A stretch of DNA of 64,000 nt from Methylomarinum sp965277025 (GTDB taxonomy: Bacteria > Pseudomonadota > Gammaproteobacteria > Methylococcales > Methylomonadaceae): positions 62,001 through 126,000 of the forward strand of contig OZ255706.1 of assembly GCA_965277025.1 (NCBI GenBank). Reading direction: 5' to 3'. A program made the translations under genes and the position numbers. Below, piece after piece: positions 25,600-34,927 of this stretch (positions within the stretch are counted from its first letter, which is position 1; every line of letters begins with the position of its first letter). The notes below the pieces were generated by a model. The model saw nothing but the letters and a program-made list of their open reading frames with translations. It made no database searches and was not told the DNA's origin.

Positions 25600-26922
25600 A
25601 AAACGCCCCTATGCCTCCGGCTCCAGCCCTTCATTTTGGGTTAAATTTACCTCTGGATGGCCTGATTAGCCAGGTTTTCCGGTATCAGCCGGTTTATATT
25701 GCCCTTTCGAGGCTTTATTTCCGCCTTTTGGCGGATTTCAGGCACAACGGTGCCTACGCAGTTGAATAACGCCATTGTAACAGGGTCATCAGGCGGGTCA
25801 GGTTATACGCTGCGAAGGTGAATACGGTTTGTGCAGTCACTTTTTTCACTCCGCAAAATCGGGTTTGACGTAATCCCCCAACAGTTTTGCTCCAGCCAAA
25901 GACTTCTTCGATCCGTTTACGGATTTTGAGACTGCTGGTATAGCCTGGGTGTCGGGTCGTCCGCTTGTCAATCGCCGAACCTTCCGCTTTTTGAGTTACA
26001 TGCGGGGTCACCTTCATGGCGCGAAGCTCGGCAACGAAGTTTTGGGTATCATAGTTTTTGTCGCCGCCTCCCGCCCGGCCGTTCCTGTCGCCTGGGTCAC
26101 TTCAACATCGATGACCAAGCCATGGCGATTTTCCATGAGTGCATGGCCCGGAAAAGCGAGTTGGGCTTTATCGCCCTGACTTTTTTTATACATCCTTGCT
26201 TCCGGGTCCGTTGTCGATTCATGCGTGTCGTTACAGCGTTTCTCGCCTTTGAAGTTGACACTCGGATTGCGGGTGGAATCCTCCGGCGGCCGGCTCGAAC
26301 CGTCTTTGGCCTTAATGCTTTTCATAGAAGTCCAGGCCTTGATTAGCGTGCCATCAACCGAAAAGTGTTCATCTGAAACTAAATCCTGCCATTCGGCCAG
26401 GCACAGCACACGATCAAAAAACAAACGACTGACGCGCTCATTCAGAAGCCTGTCACGATTGGCGCTGAACGTTGAATGATCCCAAACCTCATCATCCATT
26501 GATAAGCCGACAAACCAACGATACAGCAGATTGAAATCAATGTGTTCGATCAGTTGCCGCTCCGAACGAATGGAAAACAGGATTTGCAACAAACTGGCAC
26601 GGAGTAAACGCTCGGGAGGAATTGACGCCCGGCCCCGTCGGGAATACAGGTCATCGAACTCCTCATCCAAAGTAGTCAATAGAATATCGACCAAATATCG
26701 TAGTTTGCGTAAAGGATGATCACCCGGAATTCTAGATTCCAGCGTCCGATAACTTAATAACTCGTTTTGGGTATAATCAATGCCGCGCATAACAAATAAA
26801 AAATCGGGGAATATCAAATGGATTGAATCATTTTACCATAAATAACAATTAGTTATGTAATCAAATGCCTATTATGGCAACGAAACAATGCGGCCTCCAG
26901 GTTGGATTAAATCAACAGCCTG
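25589..26922 (-). mobile_element. IS5-family element, copy 1 (defective)
   Basis: The element has CAGGCTGTTGA ends and is flanked by the 4-base target duplication TTAA (25585-25588 and 26923-26926). It is nearly identical to copy 2 at 37875-39259 but has lost about 52 bases inside the transposase gene. Confidence 0.9.
25754..26790 (-). pseudogene. IS5-family transposase, frameshifted by a slippage deletion
   Basis: Compared with the intact copy 2, about 52 bases are missing near 26065. The deletion lies between two copies of TTTTTGTC (plus strand), as expected of replication slippage. It removes the second catalytic Asp region (GSDKNYDTQNF) and shifts the frame, leaving an N-terminal part (26014-26790, with SVDGTLIKAW) and a C-terminal part (25754-26017, with the Glu motif RKRIEEVFGWSK). 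Confidence 0.9.
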
Positions 26923-26925
26923 TTA

Positions 26926-27462
26926 ATGGGAAATACGTATTTTTTAAATAGCAATCATACTAAATCTGAAAATATGATTCACTGGATTATTGACTACCAG
27001 AGCAGTGTTCCTTCATCAGAACAGTTTGCAGGCATTCATTCAGATACTGAACCCCATACTTTAGCTGAGTGGAAAAATGCTAAAAAATCAGGTAACTGGG
27101 GTTTTGTTGAAAATTTAATGGATCAATATGTTACTCTGCTTTCCAAGCTGGAACCGATCATTCATAGCCACGAAAGTAATCTAGAGTTCTCGGCTGCTAT
27201 TCAGTGGAAATATAATGAATGGGCTGAACAAGGCTTACTAACTTCTGGAAATGCTGCTATCTTAGGCAGCTATTTAGATACTCTTGTCCCTATGGTGTAT
27301 GCAACAGATTCAATTTTCAAAATTCAGCAAAGATCAGAAGATGAGTTCTCAAAAGTACCGACAATCATTGGTATTGATGTACAAAGCTTTGATAATTACT
27401 CTGAAATATTATACGTACAAAAAACGTTAGATTACCACAATAGAAAAAATGATAATTACATA
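26926..27462 (+). pseudogene. fragment of an unknown gene trapped between IS5 and IS701-like elements
   Basis: The open frame of about 179 codons begins at the IS5 target duplication and runs into the IS701-like left end, so both ends are artificial. The product is acidic and helical with many Trp/Tyr (for example MIHWIIDYQSSVPSSEQFAGIH and AAIQWKYNEWAEQGLL). It resembles nothing I can name. It is in frame with the interrupted gene at 24454 if the IS5 is removed. Confidence 0.5.
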
Positions 27463-28589
27463 GTAGAAGTTACGCATTGACAGGTAATGTTAAACTATGG
27501 GTTTAAAAAATTCCAAAGTCAATGCAAGGCAAACCTTGATAAGAGAAATAACACGCCCCTCAACAGCCTGCTGTACATTACCCATGTATATGGGTTTTTT
27601 ATTAAGTGAGCCGAAACAAGCTAGTTGTCGACGATTAGGAGAAGTCATGTCAATATCACATGATAGCGTAAATCGATTTCTAAATCGGGAGCATTACACT
27701 GGGCGAGATTTATACAATGAAGCCAGCGCAAGCCTGAATTTAAAGGGCGGAACCTTGAGTGTTGACGATAGTGTTCTTGATAAACCTTATAGCCAATATA
27801 TGGCATTTGTCAGTTATTTTTGGTCGGGAAAACATCATAGAGCAGTCAAGGGAATCAATCTTGTCACGTTGTACTACACAGACATTCAAGGAAAACACCA
27901 ACCACTGAATTTCCGGGTGGTCGATAAGGCGGAAGGAAAGACAAAAAATGACTATTTTCAAGACATGCTGACCGAAGTATTAGCTTGGGGACTGGAACCT
28001 GGTTTTGTAACAGGAGATAGCTGGTACAGTTGCGTGGATAATCTTAAATTGATAAGAAATCATCAGACAGGATTATTCTTTGCAGTGGAAGGTAATCGAT
28101 TAGTCTCTGTTGAAAAAGGTTCATGGGTTCAAGTCAGGCAATTAGAAATCCCGGAAGACGGCTTAATGGTTTGGCTCAAAAATTTTGGGTATGTGAAATT
28201 ATTTCGGACGACCTTGAAAGAACAAGTTCGCCATTACATAAGTTCACTACCTGATGAAGAAAAAACCGCTGTTTTTGACAAGAAAGCATTTACCGAACAA
28301 CATGACAGGCATTGGCAGATTGAGCAATATCATCGGGCAATAAAGCAGGTGTGTAATATTGAGCGGTTCCCGGTTCGCAATAAAAGAGCAATAAATAATC
28401 ATATTTTTTCTGCAATTTGTGGCTTTGTTCAATTACAAAAATTGAGCTTTGCAGACGTGATTAATAATTGCTATAGCGTACAGCGGAATTTATTCAACGA
28501 TGTTATGGCTTCGTTTATCGACACCTTTATGCCAAATATGAATCATTTAAACCCAAAATTTCGATCTGTTGTCAATGCGTAACTTCTAC
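27463..28589 (+). mobile_element. IS701-like insertion sequence, complete
   Basis: Perfect 20-base terminal inverted repeats, GTAGAAGTTACGCATTGACA at 27463 and its complement ending at 28589, bound a 1127-base element with one transposase. A second copy lies at the window start. The flanks share only ATA, so the target duplication is unclear. Confidence 0.88.
27497..28582 (+). CDS. IS701-like DDE transposase
   Basis: The product has 361 residues and looks intact. The catalytic motifs are LSVDDSVLDKPYS (first Asp), FVTGDSWYSC (second Asp) and RHWQIEQYHRAIKQVCNIE (Glu). The N-terminal part holds a helix-turn-helix-like segment (RRLGEVMSISHDSVNRFLNREH). The gene fills nearly the whole element, its stop overlapping the right inverted repeat. 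Family assignment to IS701 or a near neighbour is by motif layout only. Confidence 0.85.
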   Translation: MGLKNSKVNARQTLIREITRPSTACCTLPMYMGFLLSEPKQASCRRLGEVMSISHDSVNRFLNREHYTGRDLYNEASASLNLKGGTLSVDDSVLDKPYSQYMAFVSYFWSGKHHRAVKGINLVTLYYTDIQGKHQPLNFRVVDKAEGKTKNDYFQDMLTEVLAWGLEPGFVTGDSWYSCVDNLKLIRNHQTGLFFAVEGNRLVSVEKGSWVQVRQLEIPEDGLMVWLKNFGYVKLFRTTLKEQVRHYISSLPDEEKTAVFDKKAFTEQHDRHWQIEQYHRAIKQVCNIERFPVRNKRAINNHIFSAICGFVQLQKLSFADVINNCYSVQRNLFNDVMASFIDTFMPNMNHLNPKFRSVVNA

Positions 28590-28675
28590 ATAGGTACTTC
28601 TGTAAATTATTATTCAAAATTATATAAAAAATCTCAAGAATAAAGCATTCATATTCCCAATCATCTCAACTTAAC

Positions 28676-30193
28676 TGTAACCGTTCACGCCCCCACAGTC
28701 ACAATTTCCAGCTTTTGTTCTGAAACAGGCAGCCTGTAAGTCACTTTCTCTTCAAAAAGTCCTTGAGTACAAATTGTTCTCAGCGTTTGATACAGGTTAA
28801 TATTTAAGCGTCTGCAGGTCTCAATCACAGACAATATCATGGCTCGGAACTGGGTGCCGCGATGCGATTGACTGAAAAAACTGATTTTTCGCCAAATTAC
28901 ATAAGGGCGTAATGATCTCTTCGCGGCATTATTAGTTAAGGGGGTACCCGGATGTGTCATAAATGTCCAGAGCTTGGCATAATCCTTGAGCAGTTTTCGG
29001 CAGGTGTTGCCGGTTTTGTTTTTGCCATGGATTAACGCCGTCTGTTGTAGCTGGCTTTCGAGACTTTCTCGAAGTCGGTCGAGCCCCTGTCGATAGTGCT
29101 GGCTTTGATATTGGCTTTGTTGCCAGCGTTTGGCGCATCGCACCACCAGACGGGCTATTCTCAGCAGTTTTTGACCATCTTCGCCTGCCCGCCCTTGTCG
29201 TTGGGCGATTTTTTCGAGATTTCGGATGATGTGCGCCCAGCAGTATTGGTGTTTGTCTGTTGTATAGTCATTGTAGGCACCATGACGATCGGTGACCAGC
29301 ACGCCGTTAAATGTACCCGGCAGTTCTTTGGCCGCCCCTTTGCCACGGGAGTAGTGAATCAGGAAATAAGCTGCCTGAGTAGTCGAGAGGGACCAAAGCC
29401 AGTAAACACTGCGATTCCTGTAATGCCGGGTTTCATCGGCATAGCCAGGATCTGCATTGCGGACACTTTCACCAATCTGATGATAAACCGGAACCAGCCA
29501 GTTGTTGAGTTTTTCCTGGCTTTGACTGATCGCCCCCAGACTGAATTCAAGTCCCCACTGTTCCTGCAGCAGACTTTCTATTTGTCTCAAGGTCAAATGG
29601 TAACGCCCATTCATCAGACTGATCCAGGCGATAAGCCCAGGCCCCATTTGACCTGTGGGCACCGATTGTGGAAAATGCGCGGTCCGCCGTTCTCCGCAGC
29701 GTTGACAGCATCCGGTATAGCGCTGATGTTCGGTGATTTCATAGCGGACTTCAGGCACATCGAAAACCTGATGACGCTGATAGCTGTCGATGTGAATCAA
29801 TCCCCCACATTCACAGCGTGTGTCCGGGTAGTAACGCTTGATCGTATCGACCTGGTCTTCAGGCAGTAAGGCCCGCTCATACTTTTTGTGTCCGGTCTGC
29901 GCGCCTTTCTGGCGACCTGTCGCCGCTTTTCTTTTGCGTTCCGCCCGTTTTTTGGGGCTGTCTTGAGAGGGTGGGGAAGATGAGTTGTCGGAACCGGTAT
30001 TCAATTGTTCTTCCAGTTCGTCTTTCCAGGCCTGTAATTCGGCGACGACTTCCCATAGCGACAAAATCACCTGATGAGATTCTTCCAATGTGTCAGGTAA
30101 CGGTGGGGCTTTCGTTAAATCCAGATGCCTTTTATTCATAAGGGGGATTTTCTGACTTTTTTTGATGTTTGGCAAGGCCTGTGAACGGTTACA
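28676..30193 (-). mobile_element. IS66-family element (transposase-only type)
   Basis: Ends TGTAACCGTTCAC (28676) and its complement (30193) bound a 1518-base element with a single gene; the accessory genes tnpA and tnpB of classical IS66 are absent. CTTAAC occurs directly outside both ends, probably part of the target duplication. Confidence 0.85.
28685..30139 (-). CDS. tnpC: IS66-family transposase TnpC
   Basis: The 484-residue product has the family's layered structure: N-terminal coiled coil (ESHQVILSLWEVVAELQAWKDELEEQL), a Lys/Arg-rich linker, a zinc-binding region (CECGG...CCQRCGERRTAHFP), the catalytic core with ADETRHYRNRS and VLVTDRHGAYNDY (Asp residues), and a C-terminal NNAAKRSLRPYVIWRKISFFSQS with the catalytic Glu position apparently replaced in the NNxAERxLR-type motif (here AAKRSLR). 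I start at ATG 30139; the frame extends to a TTG at 30175 near the inverted repeat. The Lys at the usual Glu site may reduce activity. Confidence 0.88.
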   Translation of the reverse strand: MNKRHLDLTKAPPLPDTLEESHQVILSLWEVVAELQAWKDELEEQLNTGSDNSSSPPSQDSPKKRAERKRKAATGRQKGAQTGHKKYERALLPEDQVDTIKRYYPDTRCECGGLIHIDSYQRHQVFDVPEVRYEITEHQRYTGCCQRCGERRTAHFPQSVPTGQMGPGLIAWISLMNGRYHLTLRQIESLLQEQWGLEFSLGAISQSQEKLNNWLVPVYHQIGESVRNADPGYADETRHYRNRSVYWLWSLSTTQAAYFLIHYSRGKGAAKELPGTFNGVLVTDRHGAYNDYTTDKHQYCWAHIIRNLEKIAQRQGRAGEDGQKLLRIARLVVRCAKRWQQSQYQSQHYRQGLDRLRESLESQLQQTALIHGKNKTGNTCRKLLKDYAKLWTFMTHPGTPLTNNAAKRSLRPYVIWRKISFFSQSHRGTQFRAMILSVIETCRRLNINLYQTLRTICTQGLFEEKVTYRLPVSEQKLEIVTVGA

Positions 30194-30198
30194 CTTAA

Positions 30199-30246
30199 CT
30201 CACCGAAAACACCATACTGTTAATTTATATGCATGTTTTCGGTGAG
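30199..30246. repeat. 13-bp perfect inverted repeat
   Basis: CTCACCGAAAACA (30199-30211) and TGTTTTCGGTGAG (30234-30246) are separated by 22 AT-rich bases. On the plus strand it is followed by ATTTTGATC. It could be a terminator for a gene removed by the IS66 insertion or an operator for the carrier-protein operon. The remainder of the gap up to 30706 shows no gene. Confidence 0.5.
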
Positions 30247-30706
30247 ATTTTGATCAACCAGGTTGCGGCTTTGACGTGTTGGAGACAAATTTATTGAAGC
30301 CCGATTCAGTGATAGAGTCATAACGAGCGACGGCGGTGTTATGTTGATAAGAGCAGTTGTTATCCGTAATACACGCCGTTTTCGACTGCTATTTTCAAGT
30401 CATTATCCTTATCAATCATTATTCCAGACAATCAACCAACGCCTTTGTCCGGATTACCGCTAAGACAGTGCTGTTCCCAGCATGCTATAAATAATGGGGC
30501 AAGAGTAAAGTGTCCTGAACAATTGAAATAACAGGTTAAATGGCTTCTTGAACCTTCAAATTATCAACATTATCACTATTCTTTGGCTACGTATGCAGCT
30601 TGCGGATATTTTTCTTCGGGGGGTGATGAAATATTCGGGCTAGGATAGAATAGTCTTGATATTGATTTTTATGCCTTGCCTATAAGATGAATTTCTTAAA
30701 TACATT

Positions 30707-30946
30707 ATGAAACAAAAACTACGTGATTTTATTTTCCAGGAACTGGTTTTCGTCCCCGATCCGCAGCAATTTTCTGATGAGGATGACTTGCTGGAGGCCT
30801 GTTTGGACAGTATGGGCATTATGCGCCTGATTATGTACATCGAGGATCAGTTTGGCGTGACCTTGCCGGATACCGAAATCGAACCGGACAATGTGAAGAA
30901 TTTCAATGCGCTGGCCGCCTGGATAGAACGTCACCAAACATCATGA
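30707..30946 (+). CDS. stand-alone acyl/peptidyl carrier protein
   Basis: The 79-residue acidic four-helix protein carries the phosphopantetheine attachment serine in CLDSMGIM (Ser35) and the helix III segment YIEDQFGVTLPDTEIEPDNVKN. It would hold an activated acyl or aminoacyl group as a thioester. It is the first gene of a tight operon, overlapping the condensation-like gene by four bases. By analogy with PltL-type systems it could carry a prolyl, later pyrrolyl, group; the motif alone does not say so. Confidence 0.9.
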   Translation: MKQKLRDFIFQELVFVPDPQQFSDEDDLLEACLDSMGIMRLIMYIEDQFGVTLPDTEIEPDNVKNFNALAAWIERHQTS

Positions 30947-32277
30947 CAAAAGCTGACGAAGACATTATTGAAAGCTTGAATCCGGCAGATTATTTTACCC
31001 TGGCGATGGATCAGGAAATTCGTAATGATGGTCTTGCCGGTAGTTATGCTTGTGTTGCCTTGACCTTGAACCAGAAGCCGGATGTTGATGAACTGACGCG
31101 ACGTATTCAGGCGTTTTTTCAGCAATTTCCAACCGCTAATGGACGGCTGATACAAAAAGGGCGGCGCTTTTACTGGTGTAAAGCAGATCAGTCTCCGGTG
31201 TTTTTACATCAGCACCAGCAAACAGATGATGCACTGGATGAAGAGGTTTTTCATCATCAGCTGTTAGTGTCCCTGCTAAATGAAAAAATAGCGCGGGAGT
31301 CTCTACAACCAATCGAATTTTATTTGATTAGCAGTGCCGGAAAACATACGTTTTTTTGCCGATGGCTACACCCTTTTTGTGATGCACGCGGAGCGGATCT
31401 GATTCTGCAATACTTATGTTGCAGCGATGAAAAACAACGCCAGCAATTCGGCCAGCCGGAAACAGAGCCGCTGGTCAATCAACAGCTCAAGCGATTTCGC
31501 TGGTGGCAAAAACTGGGCTTGTTGCTAAAAGGAAAACGTTATATCGACCGGCTGGACAGTTTAAAAAGCATTCAAACCTTCAAACCTGAAAAACCAGCCA
31601 AACGCCTGGATTTTGTTATTTACCGCGCTACTGAAGAGCAAACCCAAACAATCCAGAAACTGGGACGTAAACACTGTGGTTTGACCGGTACAAGCCTTTA
31701 TTACATAGGCTGTTTAATGCGGGCCATGGACCGGCTGAATCCAGACAGTGAAGGTGAAGCCTATTGTGCACCCTATGCATTCAATTTGCGTAAACAACGG
31801 GTTTTGACTCCCGTTACTGGCAATCACGTCTGCGCCTTGTTCGCCCAAGCGCCGCGCACAATTATTCGCGACCGACAAGCACTGTTTGAGCACCTTAAAC
31901 AACAAAACCAGCTGGTTATCCGTCAACAACTGGATTACGCGTTTTTACCACTGATGTGGGCGGGCAGTTGGCTATCCTTGGAAGAATACGGCAAAACCCT
32001 GCGCTTGTCTTATGGATCGGGCGAGGAAAGAAGCTCTTTCTGGTTTTCCGATATTGGTACGATTGCGCTGAACAAGGCCGACTTTCCCGGTGCTGAAATA
32101 GATGCGATATATCATGTCTGCCAGGTAACCTCTCCGCCTTCGCTGGCCTTCTTGACCGGTATTTATCAAGGCCGCCTGAATTTGAGTTACAACTTTATCG
32201 AGCCATCAATTTCCCGTGATGATATCGAAAAACTGCATAGCTTGATGCTGGAAGAATTATTGAATGAGGCGTCATAA
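30943..32277 (+). CDS. condensation-domain-like acyltransferase
   Basis: The 444-residue product has the size and layout of a single condensation/acyltransferase domain of the chloramphenicol-acetyltransferase-like superfamily. The active-site H-x3-D reads WLHPFCDARG (His143, Asp147); a later FSDIGTIAL segment (near 361) resembles the conserved DFG-containing latch region. It may transfer the carrier-bound acyl group to an amine or alcohol acceptor, releasing the product. It overlaps the carrier gene at its start. A MITE-like repeat separates it from the adenylation gene. The acceptor is unknown. Confidence 0.8.
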   Translation: MTKADEDIIESLNPADYFTLAMDQEIRNDGLAGSYACVALTLNQKPDVDELTRRIQAFFQQFPTANGRLIQKGRRFYWCKADQSPVFLHQHQQTDDALDEEVFHHQLLVSLLNEKIARESLQPIEFYLISSAGKHTFFCRWLHPFCDARGADLILQYLCCSDEKQRQQFGQPETEPLVNQQLKRFRWWQKLGLLLKGKRYIDRLDSLKSIQTFKPEKPAKRLDFVIYRATEEQTQTIQKLGRKHCGLTGTSLYYIGCLMRAMDRLNPDSEGEAYCAPYAFNLRKQRVLTPVTGNHVCALFAQAPRTIIRDRQALFEHLKQQNQLVIRQQLDYAFLPLMWAGSWLSLEEYGKTLRLSYGSGEERSSFWFSDIGTIALNKADFPGAEIDAIYHVCQVTSPPSLAFLTGIYQGRLNLSYNFIEPSISRDDIEKLHSLMLEELLNEAS

Positions 32278-32279
32278 TT

Positions 32280-32393
32280 TGATTCCCGTGGCACAAGGAT
32301 AAGGCATTGGCTTTTTAAGCAAAAAGAAAATTGCACAACACTTTGTGGGCGCTGACAGTATGGATGATTTGTTCAGTACTTCCTTAAACAGTA
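32280..32393. repeat. MITE-like intergenic repeat, shortened copy
   Basis: This copy lacks a good left terminus but matches copy 3 (40909-41061) over GTGGCACAAGGAT and GCGCTGACAGTATGGATGAT, and ends with GTTCAGTACTTCC. It lies inside the carrier-protein operon, between the condensation-like and adenylation genes, without an obvious effect on frames. Confidence 0.65.
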
Positions 32394-32423
32394 CATTTTT
32401 TACCTTCACTCGAAATTATCATC

Positions 32424-33848
32424 ATGCCCTTACTGAAAGACTTTCTGCAAAAATGCCAACAGCAGCCGGAACAAATTGTCTTCAGTGAACAAGACCGGCA
32501 GATTACTTATGCTGAATTAATCAAGAATATTCAAGCCCTCAGCGCGTTATTCCAGCCGGAACAACGCATTGCCATTTTTATGGACAGAGGGATTGATGCG
32601 GCAACGACACTATTGGCAATTTTATATGCGGGAGGCTGTTATATCCCCCTCGATACAAAAAACCCGCCAGCACGACTGCAATACATTATTGATGACGCAC
32701 AGCCTCATGCCCTTATCGGACATGGCGCACGGCCCGATTGGCTGGCAGCATCCAAAGACTGGATAGACTTTGACCGCCTGCCTGCTGAACTAGGTCAATT
32801 TATCCAGCCTGAAAACGAATCCCTCGCCGCTATTCTTTATACTTCAGGCTCCACCGGCCACCCGAAAGGTGTGGCGCTAAGTTATCGCGCACTGAGCAAT
32901 TTTTCCCGTTGGGCGGCAGATACCTTTGCGCTTTCTTCCAGTGACCATATCGCTTCGCTGGCACCGTTTTATTTCGATTTGAGCATCTTCGATTTGTTCA
33001 GCAGCCTGCAATGCGGCGCGCAAATATGTTTTGTTCCTCAGATGCTAAGCTTGTCGCCCAGCCGCCTGAGCCAATGGCTGAGTGACCAGTCCATCACAGT
33101 TTTTTATACAGTGCCTTCTATATTGAGCTTTCTGGCCTTGAAAGGCAACCTGACGCAAACCCCTTTGCCGAATTTACGCTGCCTGCTGTTTGCCGGTGAA
33201 GTCTTTCCCTCACCAATGCTTAAAAAACTGACCGGCCTGCTGCCGGCTACCCGCTTTTATAACTTATACGGACCAACCGAAACCAATGTCTGTTGTTACT
33301 GGCCGGTCGACCGAAAGCGTCTGAATAATGACCAGGCCATTCCGATTGGCCGGGCCGCAGCGAACGCAACGCTAAAGATCAACCCCGAAAATCAGGAATT
33401 ACATGTTAAAAGCGACAATAATTTTTCCGGCTATTGGCAGCAAGGGAAACTACAGCCGGTTTCTCTTCATGAAGATTTTTATCCTACCGGGGATAAGGTT
33501 TCAATCAATGAATATGGAGAATATTGTTATCACGGCCGCCTGGACCGGATGCTGAAATGTTCGGGTTACCGGGTGGAACCAGCGGAAATCGAAGCGGCAT
33601 TCTGCCAGCATCCCGCCGTCATGCAATGCGCCGTGGTGGGAATAGCCGACAATGCCGCAGGACACCGCCCGGCCGCCGCACTGGTCTTGAGCCAGGAAAC
33701 CCCATTGACGGAAATCATGCAACCCTTGCGACAACAACTGCCCGCCTATATGCAGCCCTGTCAGGTCAAAGTTTTAAAGCAGCTTCCCCGGCTTTCCAAT
33801 GGTAAAATCGATTACTTGTCCATAACCAACATGTTTCAAGCCTCATGA
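32424..33848 (+). CDS. stand-alone adenylation enzyme, probably L-prolyl-AMP ligase type
   Basis: The 474-residue product is a full NRPS-type adenylation enzyme: ATP motif ILYTSGSTGHPKG (138-149), LYGPTETNV (281-289), YPTGDK, the hinge GRLDRMLKCSGYRVEP, and the catalytic Lys in LSNGKID near the end. Aligning by eye with the phenylalanine-activating reference gives pocket residues D185, L186, F189, Y228, L255, A257, L281, V289, C290 and the final Lys, read D-L-F-Y-L-A-L-V-C-K. From memory this is very close to PltF-like enzymes that load proline for pyrrole formation. It would charge the carrier encoded at 30707. It overlaps the dehydrogenase gene by four bases. The substrate call is inference. 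Confidence 0.85.
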   Translation: MPLLKDFLQKCQQQPEQIVFSEQDRQITYAELIKNIQALSALFQPEQRIAIFMDRGIDAATTLLAILYAGGCYIPLDTKNPPARLQYIIDDAQPHALIGHGARPDWLAASKDWIDFDRLPAELGQFIQPENESLAAILYTSGSTGHPKGVALSYRALSNFSRWAADTFALSSSDHIASLAPFYFDLSIFDLFSSLQCGAQICFVPQMLSLSPSRLSQWLSDQSITVFYTVPSILSFLALKGNLTQTPLPNLRCLLFAGEVFPSPMLKKLTGLLPATRFYNLYGPTETNVCCYWPVDRKRLNNDQAIPIGRAAANATLKINPENQELHVKSDNNFSGYWQQGKLQPVSLHEDFYPTGDKVSINEYGEYCYHGRLDRMLKCSGYRVEPAEIEAAFCQHPAVMQCAVVGIADNAAGHRPAAALVLSQETPLTEIMQPLRQQLPAYMQPCQVKVLKQLPRLSNGKIDYLSITNMFQAS

Positions 33849-34927
33849 AAAATTTACCCCCCGCAGGCGACGCCAAAGCCTCTCGCCAGCGTCTTGACTA
33901 TCTGGGCCGAAAAAATTTGTTCAAACACGCCATCAGTAAAGATGCCGGCGGCCTGGGCGATAGTTTCGCCGATTTGCTCGACGCCCACCGGCAACTGGGT
34001 GGGACCAGCCTCGATGCCGGCTTGATTCTATCTGTCAATGCGCATTTATGGGGCAGCGTGTTCCCGTTACTCCTGCATGGAAACGCTGAACAACGCCAGC
34101 ATTATTTACCCAGACTGCTGCATGGCGAATGGATTGGCGGCCACGCCATTACCGAGCCACAGGCCGGATCAGACCTGAACGCCTTGACTGCGACCGCGCA
34201 GCTTACCGATGCCGGTTTTTTACTGAACGGCCATAAACGCTTTATCACCAATACGCCGATCGCCGACCTGTTGATCGTCTACGCCAGACTGGATAGCAGC
34301 TTAAGTGCTTTCATCATCGAAAAAAACGACCCCGGCGCCGGGTTTCTTGACAAACCGGAAGTCAGTGCTTGCAAAACGGCGACGATGGGTGATGTTATTT
34401 TAAAGAACTGCCTAATTCCGGAAAGCCGCCTGTTAGGTAAAGCCGGCGCAGGCAATCTGCTGATTCAGCAAGCGCTGGAATTGGAACGCGCGTTTATTTT
34501 TGCCGGCATCAGCGGCATTATGGACTGGCAGCTGAAAACCGCAGTCGAGCACAGCCGCCAGCGTGTCGTATGCCAGGCTCATCTGGGGAAAAACCAGGCC
34601 ATCAGTCATAAAATTGCCGACATGAAATTGCGACTGGACACCCTCAATCTTTGGCTTGATGAATGCGCCCGTTTGAAAGACGATGCGCAACGCATCACCC
34701 TGGCCAGTGCGCAAACCAAACTGTATGGCGCCGAAAGCTTTGTAGCCTCCAGTCTGGATGCCATTCAGATACTGGGCAGCGCCGCCCTGATGGGCGATCA
34801 TCCGTTGAAGCAATGTCTCGATGACGCCTTGGCCAGCCGGCTGTTCTCCGGCAGCAGCGAAATCCAGAAAAACATTATCGCCGCCCTACTCGGTACCGGA
34901 GATGGCTACCGCCTGCCACCCTTATGA
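33845..34927 (+). CDS. acyl-CoA-dehydrogenase-like flavoprotein, candidate prolyl-carrier dehydrogenase
   Basis: The 360-residue product is a compact acyl-CoA dehydrogenase fold: AITEPQAGSDLNAL (FAD site, near 101), FITNTPIADLLIVYAR, and the C-terminal SGSSEIQKNIIA. At the medium-chain-enzyme catalytic Glu position (YEGT) it has FSGS, but a Glu in LELERAFIFAG (Glu204) matches the isovaleryl-CoA-dehydrogenase-type alternative base. In pyrrole systems such an enzyme oxidises a carrier-bound prolyl group by four electrons. Translational coupling with the adenylation gene (ATGA-type overlap) supports a shared pathway. A general acyl-CoA role cannot be excluded. Confidence 0.82.
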   Translation: MKNLPPAGDAKASRQRLDYLGRKNLFKHAISKDAGGLGDSFADLLDAHRQLGGTSLDAGLILSVNAHLWGSVFPLLLHGNAEQRQHYLPRLLHGEWIGGHAITEPQAGSDLNALTATAQLTDAGFLLNGHKRFITNTPIADLLIVYARLDSSLSAFIIEKNDPGAGFLDKPEVSACKTATMGDVILKNCLIPESRLLGKAGAGNLLIQQALELERAFIFAGISGIMDWQLKTAVEHSRQRVVCQAHLGKNQAISHKIADMKLRLDTLNLWLDECARLKDDAQRITLASAQTKLYGAESFVASSLDAIQILGSAALMGDHPLKQCLDDALASRLFSGSSEIQKNIIAALLGTGDGYRLPPL

